DNA of 6,498 nucleotides, from positions 1 to 6,498 of the forward strand of contig DASRCB010000162.1 in the NCBI GenBank assembly GCA_035653295.1, in the 5' to 3' direction. Position numbers and translations under genes: made by a program. This stretch comes from DASRCB01 sp035653295. GTDB lineage: Bacteria > Acidobacteriota > Terriglobia > Bryobacterales > Bryobacteraceae. The first letter of the stretch is position 1. Every line of letters begins with the position of its first letter. Shown here one piece after another: positions 1-5,623 of this stretch. Under the pieces are notes generated by a model. The model saw nothing but the letters and a program-made list of their open reading frames with translations, did no database searches and had not been told where the DNA came from.

Positions 1-950
1 GTGTCGGTTACGTAAGAGCCGTGGATCCGCACGTGACAAACCGTGCAGTTCTGGAATCGCGGGCTGTTCAGGTTGTGGAACGATGGCGGAATGCCGCCCA
101 GCTGTTTCTGCGCCGTTACGTTGCCGTTGGCGGAGACGGTCCCGGCCGGCAGATTGGCGTGGCACTCGAGGCAGACCACGCGCACTTCGTGGCGAGTGAG
201 CATCTTCGGGTTTGCCGATCCGTGCGGCTGGTGGCAGGCGCTGCAGCCCTCCAGACGCACCGGCGCGTGCTCGAACGTAAACGGCCCACGATATTCGCTG
301 TGGCATTTGAGGCACCCCGGCTCATTTCCGAACGCGAGCTGCTGCGTTTCGAGCGGCGCGTGACTCCCGTGCGGGTTATGGCAGCCCACGCAGGACATGG
401 CGCCCTCCGGCAGACGATGGCGGTAGGGCCGCTGGAACTGGGCCCAGGCAGTTTGGTGGCAGGAGGCGCACTGAGCGTTGATGTCGGCCGCGCGCTCCAG
501 CTTCAGCGGGCGATTATCCTCGCCGTGCATGGAGTGGCAGCTCAGACAGCCCGGGCCGTTTTTGGCGTGCCCGGAGGAGATACGGCCGACGCGTGTGTTC
601 TGGTCGCGGTGACAGCCGAGACAAAGACTGTTTTGCCCTTCGGCGGACAGCTTTATTGGATTGCGGATATCGGCGGGATCGGCGCTCTCGGCGTGTTTCT
701 CGCCAGGGCCGTGGCACGACTCGCAGGCCATGCCCGCCCAGCCACGCTGCTTGCTGGCTTCGAGCGCGTGATGGGGATTCTTCTCGAAACTCTTCGAGAC
801 TGTATCGTGGCAGGCCGCGCATTTCTCCGAACCGGCGTAGCCGGACGGTAGCGTGGCCTGCCCGTAACAGGCGGCTGCCGCGCACCCCATTAGCGCGACA
901 GCCGCAAACTGCAGGGAACCGAACCTGCCGAGCAGCCGATTAGTGGGCAT
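1..950 (-). CDS. DmsE/MtrA-family periplasmic decaheme c-type cytochrome (C-terminus cut by window edge)
   Basis: Translating the minus strand from the ATG at 948-950 gives 316 open codons with ten CXXCH heme motifs, first cysteines at residues 44 (CAACH), 76 (CESCH), 110 (CLGCH), 135 (CLSCH), 161 (CASCH), 187 (CVGCH), 213 (CLKCH), 236 (CSACH), 260 (CLECH) and 302 (CTVCH). The repeated NPHGS/QPHGS segments after hemes and the terminal CHVRIHGS are typical of DmsE/MtrA decaheme proteins, which form a heme wire through the outer membrane inside an MtrB/PioB barrel. Residues 1-32 look like a signal peptide, with possible cleavage after YGQA. A weak lipobox (LMGC, Cys23) is an alternative. There is no good Shine-Dalgarno. 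The start lies inside the end of the upstream decaheme gene (11-nt overlap, ATGCCCACTAA), so translation is probably coupled. Family proteins usually end shortly after this IHGS motif, so only about ten residues should be missing. Family assignment is firm; the function in electron export is inferred from context. Confidence 0.93.
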   Translation of the reverse strand, partial: MPTNRLLGRFGSLQFAAVALMGCAAAACYGQATLPSGYAGSEKCAACHDTVSKSFEKNPHHALEASKQRGWAGMACESCHGPGEKHAESADPADIRNPIKLSAEGQNSLCLGCHRDQNTRVGRISSGHAKNGPGCLSCHSMHGEDNRPLKLERAADINAQCASCHQTAWAQFQRPYRHRLPEGAMSCVGCHNPHGSHAPLETQQLAFGNEPGCLKCHSEYRGPFTFEHAPVRLEGCSACHQPHGSANPKMLTRHEVRVVCLECHANLPAGTVSANGNVTAQKQLGGIPPSFHNLNSPRFQNCTVCHVRIHGSYVTD

Positions 951-3084
951 GCACGGAATCAACGGAGAACTGCGAGTTGCCGTCGTGGCACACGCTGCAG
1001 GCCTCACCCAGCTGACTGGTCGTATTGGCGAGGAAGTGCGAAGCTTCGGCCTTCGAAACGTGGCATCCGCTGCAGGCGGCCGCGGTGGCCTGCGTGGGAT
1101 TCATCCAGCCCTGCGGGTCGGTAACCGGATTCAGACCGATGGGCAGGTTCTGCTCGCTGCCGTTGGCGTGGCACAGAGAGCAGTTCTGGAGGTAGGTGGC
1201 GGAGCCTTCGGGGCTCATGGCCGGGAAGAGGACGTCGGAGAAGTCGTTGTGACTCCCCCCGTATCCCACAACGATGTACGGCTTGCCACCGTTGGCGGTG
1301 ACGTTCACGCCGTCGTGGATGCGGTGTACGAGCAGGGAGAAATTGATGCCCTGCGGGGGCGCCGTTTTGTCGCTGGCGACTTTGGCGAGGGGGCGCATGG
1401 AGACATCGGTGTTCGATGGATTGTGGCAGAACACGCAATACTCAGGATTGTTCCGCAGCGTGCCATGGAGCGACAGCGCGACGTGGCACTGGTTGCAGTT
1501 GGTTTCCGCAACCACGGTCCGGCGGGGGGTGACGCTGGTGCCGTCCACCGAGAAATACATGACCGGGTTCGCCGCACCGTACTGCACCGTCTTCTGGGCG
1601 GTAGTGCCGGCCAGCACCGTTTCCGAACGGCGCGCTTCGATGCCGACCGCAAATGTACCGGTCGCGTTCGCGGGCACGGAGTGGGTGAAGGTGTAGGTAC
1701 AATTCCCGCCGGCGTCGCAGGTGGCGGACTTGGTGGCGCTTTCGGTTACGTAGCCAGGCGTGGTCACGTCACTGCCGAAGCTGGTGGTCCCGTAGTCGGA
1801 CGTCGGCCCGGTCATGGTGATGGATATGGAACTGAGCTTGGCCAGCGGAACACCGTGGCCGGAGCTGTCCTGCACCGTGAACGAGACCGTCGGCGCTTTT
1901 CCGGCGACGCCGTTGTCGACCTTCGTGATCTTCGCAGTCAGGCCGGACAGAAGCGTGTCGGGATTCTGGGGATAGGTCAATGCCGTATCTGTGGGCACGA
2001 CATGGGCGCCCTTGATGGAGGCGTCGAAAGGCATCTCGCCCTGGGCGATATGACAGGTGGAGCAGAGATTGTCGTCAAACTGCGGACCGCCGGGATGGTT
2101 GACGCCGGTGGCGAAGTTGACGTCGTCATGGCACGAGCCGCAGGCTGCGCGCGTAGGATCGGTCATGAACTCCTTCGCCTGCGTTGCGCCGGTGGCCTGG
2201 CTGTGGCAGACTTCGCAGCGGCGGGGGTCGGCGGGATCCGTGACGTTCGAGAAATCATTGAGGGAGTTCATGTAGCCGACAATCTGATAGGGCGTGCCGG
2301 CGACCACGCTCGGCAACTGGGATCCCATATGGATCTTGTGCGCCATCACCTTCAGGTCCAGCGAATTGCCCGTGGCCGGATCCGCGTTTTGCGGCTGATG
2401 GCACAGGACGCACATATCCATGCCGTGGGCATAGCCGCCGTGAAAGGCGAGATTGTCGTGGCAGGAATTGCAGCTTTGGGTGCGCACGACGTCGCGGGTT
2501 ACCTTCACCGCCGTGCCGTCCGGCACGAAGCTGTAGGTCGCTCCTGCATAGTTGGCGCCGAGTTTGAACTCGGTGAGGTCGCGATTGCCGTCAACGGCGA
2601 CGGTCGTGGTTACGCCGGTGTCGAAGCCGGCCGGCGCTTTCGCCTTTAACGTGTATTGGTATTGCCCGGGCCCGAGCGGAGTCGGCTGGCCGGCGAAGAG
2701 TTCGAAATTCGGCCGAGTGATTGTGCCCAGCTTATCGCCCTTGGCCTGCGCAGTTGTATATGCGACGTACTGTTCCTGTCCGCGCGGGATGTACGCCGCC
2801 ACATAGGCGAGGGTGATCTTTCCCGGGGTGGTTACGCCGGCGATGTCCAGCGGCGCGCCCTGCGGGTCGGTCAGTGTATAGATGACGCTGATCGTGCCGT
2901 CGGCTGCGATTGCGGCGGAGTTGATTGTGATCTTCAGGCCGGGACGCACGAAATCGACCAGGCCCTGATCGGCGTAGAATGCTTTTTCCTGCCTGGAATA
3001 GGGCGATTTCGGCGAACTGGCGAGGCTGGCTGCCAGCAGACCGACGATGGCCAGCAATCGCCAGGCAACTTTGAGTGGTTTCAA
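940..3084 (-). CDS. OmcA/MtrC-family decaheme c-type cytochrome
   Basis: The 714-residue protein has ten CXXCH motifs in two groups of five: residues 205, 225, 290, 315, 341 and 530, 550, 635, 671, 696. This matches the OmcA/MtrC plan of beta domain I (about 35-200), pentaheme II, beta domain III (about 370-520) and pentaheme IV. The halves look duplicated: CNSCH...FHGG...CVLCH...AHKIH mirrors CNQCH...LHGT...CVFCH...VHRIH. In Shewanella such proteins pass electrons from MtrAB to minerals, flavins or electrodes outside the cell. I start at TTG 3082-3084: GGAGGT lies six bases upstream and the protein then opens with a clean signal peptide (KPLK, then a hydrophobic core, likely cut after ASLA). 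The frame stays open upstream to 3207, but that stretch is arginine-rich and not signal-like. No lipobox cysteine is present, unlike Shewanella MtrC/OmcA. A CX5C pair (Cys456, Cys462) sits in domain III. The stop overlaps the start of the downstream DmsE/MtrA gene. Confidence 0.95.
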   Translation of the reverse strand: MKPLKVAWRLLAIVGLLAASLASSPKSPYSRQEKAFYADQGLVDFVRPGLKITINSAAIAADGTISVIYTLTDPQGAPLDIAGVTTPGKITLAYVAAYIPRGQEQYVAYTTAQAKGDKLGTITRPNFELFAGQPTPLGPGQYQYTLKAKAPAGFDTGVTTTVAVDGNRDLTEFKLGANYAGATYSFVPDGTAVKVTRDVVRTQSCNSCHDNLAFHGGYAHGMDMCVLCHQPQNADPATGNSLDLKVMAHKIHMGSQLPSVVAGTPYQIVGYMNSLNDFSNVTDPADPRRCEVCHSQATGATQAKEFMTDPTRAACGSCHDDVNFATGVNHPGGPQFDDNLCSTCHIAQGEMPFDASIKGAHVVPTDTALTYPQNPDTLLSGLTAKITKVDNGVAGKAPTVSFTVQDSSGHGVPLAKLSSISITMTGPTSDYGTTSFGSDVTTPGYVTESATKSATCDAGGNCTYTFTHSVPANATGTFAVGIEARRSETVLAGTTAQKTVQYGAANPVMYFSVDGTSVTPRRTVVAETNCNQCHVALSLHGTLRNNPEYCVFCHNPSNTDVSMRPLAKVASDKTAPPQGINFSLLVHRIHDGVNVTANGGKPYIVVGYGGSHNDFSDVLFPAMSPEGSATYLQNCSLCHANGSEQNLPIGLNPVTDPQGWMNPTQATAAACSGCHVSKAEASHFLANTTSQLGEACSVCHDGNSQFSVDSVHAH

Positions 3085-3203
3085 GAGTCCACCTCCCTTG
3101 CCGCGAATGCGGCGGTCATTAAACGCCCGTCCGGCAGAACGGACAACAGCGTAATTCTGCGTACGATGCCGGGACGGACGGACTGATTTTGGTCCGGCGC
3201 CAT
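3081..3203 (-). CDS. Putative 40-residue small protein or leader ORF coupled to the decaheme cytochrome
   Basis: ATG 3201-3203 is preceded by AAGGAG (3210-3215) at a six-base spacing, the same spacing used by the clear starts nearby. The ORF encodes 40 residues (begins MAPDQNQSVRPG, ends AAREVDS), and its TGA overlaps the next gene's TTG as TTGA, a classic coupling arrangement. It has no hydrophobic segment, cysteines or heme motif, and I recognise no family. The N-terminal half is basic and the end is mildly acidic. The GTCC-repeat hairpins lie inside it, so its passage by ribosomes could change RNA folding ahead of the cytochrome start. It may instead be a non-functional uORF whose only role is to load ribosomes, or a chance open frame. 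The start signals support translation; function is unknown. Confidence 0.45.
   Translation of the reverse strand: MAPDQNQSVRPGIVRRITLLSVLPDGRLMTAAFAAREVDS
3090..3097 (-). promoter_or_regulatory. Strong ribosome binding site deciding a TTG start
   Basis: GGGAGGTG on the minus strand contains a perfect GGAGGT exactly six bases before TTG 3082-3084. It decides the start of the large decaheme cytochrome in favour of TTG, just before the signal peptide. The small monoheme cytochrome has the same arrangement (GGGAGG, six bases, TTG). Confidence 0.85.
3129..3144 (-). repeat. Small hairpin GTCCG-6-CGGAC in the cytochrome leader
   Basis: Five base pairs (GTCCG/CGGAC) close a six-base loop, ending about 32 bases before the Shine-Dalgarno of the decaheme gene. 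The stem is short, but its arms match the arms of the larger hairpin at 3168-3198, so the two can exchange partners. Confidence 0.4.
3168..3198 (-). repeat. Larger leader hairpin with three tandem GTCC units
   Basis: On the minus strand GCCGGAC pairs with GTCCCGGC with one bulged C. The enclosed segment carries extra GTCC copies (plus-strand GGACGGACGGAC at 3172-3183), so the pairing register can slide. The hairpin lies at the 5' end of the 40-codon ORF, just after its start codon. It may be an attenuation or translation-control element, or simply a consequence of GC-rich coding sequence. Confidence 0.4.
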
Positions 3204-3238
3204 GCAAGACTCCTTATGACTGCAGTTTGCGATTGGGT

Positions 3239-3256
3239 AAGCAGATTCAACGCCAA
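3239..3256 (-). promoter_or_regulatory. Candidate sigma-54 (-24/-12) promoter for the decaheme operon
   Basis: TTGGCGTTGAATCTGCTT on the minus strand has the GG and GC doublets separated by exactly ten bases, as sigma-54 promoters require. It matches TTGGC at -24 and TGCT at -12, but the bases after TTGGC deviate from consensus. Transcription would start near 3229, about 26 bases before the small ORF's ATG. A 16-bp palindrome sits at about -76 to -91, a normal place for an enhancer-binding protein. I see no convincing sigma-70 promoter here. A chance match is possible. Confidence 0.35.
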
Positions 3257-3304
3257 AGAACTCCGGACCGTTGAAACACCCACCAATGGTCAAAGCGATA
3301 GTGG

Positions 3305-3320
3305 ATTCAGCATGCTGAAT
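3305..3320. promoter_or_regulatory. Perfect 16-bp palindrome, probable operator or activator site
   Basis: ATTCAGCATGCTGAAT is its own reverse complement over all 16 bases, in non-coding DNA upstream of the cytochrome operon. A symmetric site of this length suggests a dimeric helix-turn-helix regulator. Its distance from the candidate sigma-54 promoter fits an upstream activator site. The regulator is not identifiable from the window. Confidence 0.5.
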
Positions 3321-3331
3321 GTTGCGGTTTT

Positions 3332-3424
3332 CTACAGGACTGGGGGAATTCGCCCTGCCTGCCCCACACGGCTGTAGTAAAAATCCCCAGACTGATGGGT
3401 TACGGACGCTGGGATACCGTTAAC
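3332..3424 (-). other. Cluster of interleaved inverted repeats, possible structured RNA or complex operator
   Basis: Three repeat pairs lie close together. CTACAG (3332-3337) pairs with CTGTAG (3372-3377), flanked by TTTT and AAAA that extend the pairing across a small bulge. CTGGGG(G)A (3340-3347) pairs with TCCCCAG (3384-3390). GTTACGG (3399-3405) pairs with CCGTTAAC (3417-3424) with one bulged base. The first two pairs interleave, so they would form a pseudoknot or two exclusive folds rather than simple nested hairpins. No known riboswitch class was recognised. If transcription begins downstream near 3229, this would be a DNA site rather than RNA. Confidence 0.3.
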
Positions 3425-3494
3425 TCCTGTAGGGAAATGCCGCGGCAATCCAACACGGGAAGGACAGAGAAGAGGGAGGGTGAACGGGAAGGAT

Positions 3495-3525
3495 GCCAGC
3501 CGTCGAATTCACGCCGGCGGCTGGC
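3495..3525 (-). terminator. Terminator-like hairpin after the monoheme cytochrome gene
   Basis: GCCAGCCG (3495-3502) and CGGCTGGC (3518-3525) form an 8-bp GC-rich stem beginning seven bases after the monoheme cytochrome stop codon. Two further pairs can form across a mismatch inside the 15-base loop. The downstream tract (ATCCTTCCC) is pyrimidine-rich but not a true U run, so it may be a weak terminator or a 3'-end stabiliser. It separates the cytochrome c gene from the decaheme operon. Confidence 0.55.
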
Positions 3526-3532
3526 GGACAAC

Positions 3533-3844
3533 TTACTTCAACGTACGGAGATAGCTGACTACATCGGACCCCTGGCTGTCGGTCAGTTTCGTGGGTTTCA
3601 TTTTGCCAGTGCCCTGGATGGAGTCCTTCTTCAGATCAGCATCGCTTTTGGCCTGCACTTCCGCGGACCCGAGCCCGCGAAGGTCTACTTTGAGGGCCTT
3701 GGCAATCGCCGGATTGCCTTTTCCATCAACGCCGTGGCACGACTTGCAACTCTTGTCGTACGTAGCCTTTCCGGCGCCGGCGTCGCCGGCCAGAACGATG
3801 GCGGCCGCCGCGGTCAACATGACACCTATCAGTGCGGTTTTCAA
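3533..3844 (-). CDS. Small secreted monoheme cytochrome c (class I type)
   Basis: The 103-residue protein has a signal peptide (MKTALIG, then an alanine-rich core, likely cut after VLA at residue 19), one heme site CKSCH at 33-37 and a probable distal ligand Met82 in GKMKPTKL, followed by the usual C-terminal helix (VVSYLRTLK). The size and CHGVDGKG...GKM...LTD layout fit small periplasmic electron-carrier cytochromes, and the LGSAEVQAKSDADL stretch resembles acidobacterial members. The start is TTG 3842-3844, with GGGAGG at six-base spacing. The gene follows the receiver gene by 65 bp and precedes the decaheme operon by 448 bp. It could donate electrons to the periplasmic decaheme protein; that link is inferred only from position. 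A hairpin terminator follows it. Confidence 0.93.
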   Translation of the reverse strand: MKTALIGVMLTAAAAIVLAGDAGAGKATYDKSCKSCHGVDGKGNPAIAKALKVDLRGLGSAEVQAKSDADLKKDSIQGTGKMKPTKLTDSQGSDVVSYLRTLK

Positions 3845-3882
3845 ATAAAGCCTCCCGTGTAGTGGTGCATGACGGGCGCCAA
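3841..3882 (-). other. Possible 13-codon leader ORF before the monoheme cytochrome
   Basis: TTG 3880-3882 has GAGGAG upstream with six bases between AGGAG and the start. It opens a 13-codon frame (MAPVMHHYTGGFI) whose TGA overlaps the cytochrome TTG as TTGA. The layout repeats that of the 40-codon ORF before the decaheme gene. At this length a chance frame is quite possible. Confidence 0.22.
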
Positions 3883-3909
3883 TTCGCTCTCCTCGATTGC
3901 GTACCGGCT

Positions 3910-4281
3910 CTAAACGATGCCGATGAGTTTCTCCTTAATCTGGTCCGCGGTGAAGGGCTTGCGAATATAGCCGGCGGCGCCAAGCTGGATCGCCTGCAGC
4001 ACCTTGTCCTGACTGCCTTCGGTGGTGACCATGATCATGGGCAGGTTCTTCCAGCTGTCGTTGGCCTTGACACGCTGCAGGAACTCGATGCCGTCCATAT
4101 TGGGCATATTGATATCGGACAGAATGAGTCCGACGCTGCGCGCCTGGAGCTTCTCGAGCGCTTCACGGCCATCGCCCGCTTCGATCACATCGCCCAGATG
4201 AAGGTCGGCGTGCCGCAACACACGCTCCAGGATTTTGCGGATCGCCGCCGAGTCGTCCACGATCATAACGTCGAGTGCCAT
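3910..4281 (-). CDS. Single-domain CheY-like response regulator
   Basis: The 123-residue protein is one receiver domain with no output domain. It shows the acidic pair Asp9-Asp10 (IVDDS), phosphoacceptor Asp56 (LILSDINMPNMDG), Thr86 (MVTTE), Tyr105 and Lys108 (GYIRKP), so all residues needed for phosphorylation are present. I start at ATG 4279-4281, two residues before the beta-1 strand region. A GTG at 4303-4305 would add eight residues but has no Shine-Dalgarno. No histidine kinase is visible, so the input is unknown. Single-receiver proteins act on flagellar motors, on kinases as phosphate sinks, or on other targets by protein contact. Its position between a transporter pair and a cytochrome gene, all on one strand with 65-67-bp gaps, suggests but does not prove co-transcription. 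Confidence 0.92.
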   Translation of the reverse strand: MALDVMIVDDSAAIRKILERVLRHADLHLGDVIEAGDGREALEKLQARSVGLILSDINMPNMDGIEFLQRVKANDSWKNLPMIMVTTEGSQDKVLQAIQLGAAGYIRKPFTADQIKEKLIGIV

Positions 4282-4348
4282 TGAGCCTGCTGTCCCGCCT
4301 TTCACTAATGCTTATCGGTGCAGGGCGGCGAGGTGTGAGGGGAGATCG

Positions 4349-4735
4349 TCAGATCGAGTGCTGGCCGCCAAGCAGGCTGAACAGCAGGATGGCCAGCACC
4401 AGCAGGGTGATGGCGACGTACATCCAGTCACGCTCTCCCCAAAACGCAAAGACGGTGAAAGCCACGCGCGCCACGGGGGTAGCAATCAGCAGCAGCAGGC
4501 CGAGCTGAATGACGTGCGCCCAGCTCAGGCGCGCGGCGCCGGCCAGAACACCGGAAATGGTGCGCAGGTCGCGGGCCTCGGAATGAAAGTGCAGATAATC
4601 GCGGGGCTGGGCGCCGGAATGCGCCAGCCAGCCGATGGCCCCGGCAAAGACCACTGCGGCGGAAATGACGACGCCCCAGCGCAGGAGCGTGCCGATGACA
4701 ACTTCGACTCCGCGATCGTGCTCGGCGGTATCCAT
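4349..4735 (-). CDS. DUF1634-family three-helix membrane protein
   Basis: The 128-residue protein has three hydrophobic segments at about 16-38, 74-95 and 104-122. The short charged N-terminus (DTAEHDRGVEVVIGTLLRWG) and the FWGERDW loop before the last helix match what I recall of DUF1634 proteins. That family commonly neighbours TauE/SafE permeases, as here. Its ATG follows the permease stop codon with no bases between (TAAATG). AGGAAAG in the end of the permease gene serves as the ribosome binding site, so the two are almost certainly made together. It may be an accessory subunit of the permease; no catalytic motif is visible and the function is not established. Confidence 0.88.
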   Translation of the reverse strand: MDTAEHDRGVEVVIGTLLRWGVVISAAVVFAGAIGWLAHSGAQPRDYLHFHSEARDLRTISGVLAGAARLSWAHVIQLGLLLLIATPVARVAFTVFAFWGERDWMYVAITLLVLAILLFSLLGGQHSI

Positions 4736-5572
4736 TTAGAGCTTTCCTGTCGCGCCGCTGTAAATCATCTCCAGCGCCAGCGCGGCAACCACGCACCCGA
4801 ACAGCAGGCGCAGGGCGCGGACGCGCGCGCCCATGAGGAAGCGCGCGCCGAGCATGGATCCGGCGAGCACCCCCAGCATCACCGGCATGGCCAGCCCGGG
4901 GGCGATGTATCCACGGCTGAGATAAATGCCCGCGCTCGCGGCCGCCGTGACGCCGATCATGAAGTTGCTTGTGGTGGTGGAGACCTTGAAGGGAATGGAC
5001 ATGGCGCGGTCCATGGCGAGAACCTTTACCGCGCCGGAGCCGATGCCCAGCAGGCCGGACAGCACGCCGGCGCCGAACATCAGCCCGAAGCCGGTCTTCA
5101 CCCGGCAGACGCCGTACGCGGTGGGGCCTTCCGGACCGGGAAATGTGCTGCTGAGCCGCAGTCTCTCCGCCAGCGGATCGCATCCGCGCGGAGCGGCTTG
5201 TTCGGATTTCTGACGCATGGAGTCCCAAGCCGAATACAGCAGAATCAGGCCAAAGATCACCGCCAGCGCCGAAGCCGGCGTGCGGGTTGCGACGGCCGCG
5301 CCCACCACGGCTCCGACGGTGGTGGCAATTTCGAGGAACATGCCCACGCGAATGTTCGAGAAGCCCTCTTTGACGTATGCGGCGGCGGCGCCGGACGAGG
5401 TCGCGATGACGGATACCAGGGTGGCCCCGATGGCGTAGCGCAGATCGACCCCGAGCAGGAGGATCAGAACGGGCGTAATCACCACGCCGCCGCCGAGACC
5501 AGTCAGCGCTCCGAGAAAACCGGCCACGGCGGAAACCGCGGCCACGATAATCGAGAACTCGAGCGTGTTCAC
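4736..5572 (-). CDS. TauE/SafE-family membrane permease (anion or sulfite exporter type)
   Basis: The 278-residue protein has about eight hydrophobic segments in two halves, each with the family's glycine-rich opening: GFLGALTGLGGGVVITP at about 18-34 and SGLLGIGSGAVKVLAM at 172-187. The second half also carries a STTTSNFMIG stretch of the kind that repeats in this family. A hydrophilic loop at about 117-158 joins the halves. Members move sulfur-containing or organic anions such as sulfite, sulfoacetate or taurine-derived products. Substrate cannot be read from sequence, and sulfite is only the family label. The start is GTG 5570-5572 with CAGGG eight bases upstream. The gene lies 51 bp after the reductase gene and abuts the DUF1634 gene. 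Confidence 0.92.
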   Translation of the reverse strand: MNTLEFSIIVAAVSAVAGFLGALTGLGGGVVITPVLILLLGVDLRYAIGATLVSVIATSSGAAAAYVKEGFSNIRVGMFLEIATTVGAVVGAAVATRTPASALAVIFGLILLYSAWDSMRQKSEQAAPRGCDPLAERLRLSSTFPGPEGPTAYGVCRVKTGFGLMFGAGVLSGLLGIGSGAVKVLAMDRAMSIPFKVSTTTSNFMIGVTAAASAGIYLSRGYIAPGLAMPVMLGVLAGSMLGARFLMGARVRALRLLFGCVVAALALEMIYSGATGKL

Positions 5573-5623
5573 TGCGGTTGCCCTGCTGGAGGAGACGCCC
5601 TCACCGGCCGATGATTTCCACCA

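Noticed and set aside
21..851. Plus-strand open frame of 276 codons opposite the DmsE/MtrA gene
   Set aside because: The minus strand encodes ten regularly spaced CXXCH motifs over this range; the plus-strand product has no recognisable feature.
943..2649. Long plus-strand open frame of 568 codons opposite the decaheme cytochrome
   Set aside because: It is antisense to a protein with ten heme motifs and a clear family layout. Its translation is rich in Gly, Ala, Arg, Val and His with no domain, as expected from the opposite strand of a high-GC gene.
3085..3207. N-terminal extension of the large decaheme cytochrome to a TTG at 3207
   Set aside because: It would put an arginine-rich stretch before the signal peptide and ignore the strong ribosome site six bases before TTG 3084.
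3438..3447. 10-bp palindrome TGCCGCGGCA in the intergenic region
   Set aside because: Short and GC-only in its core, so expected by chance in this base composition; it does not extend outward.
4282..4305. GTG start at 4305 for the response regulator
   Set aside because: There is no ribosome site before it, and the eight extra residues precede a complete receiver domain. ATG 4281 is preferred, although its own ribosome site is only modest.
4282..4348. Possible terminator between DUF1634 and response regulator genes
   Set aside because: Only a 5-bp CCGCC/GGCGG pairing around a loop of more than 20 bases, with no U run.
4235..5614. Plus-strand open frame of 459 codons opposite the permease genes
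   Set aside because: Low-complexity Gly/Ala/Gln/His/Arg product spanning several real minus-strand genes and their junctions.
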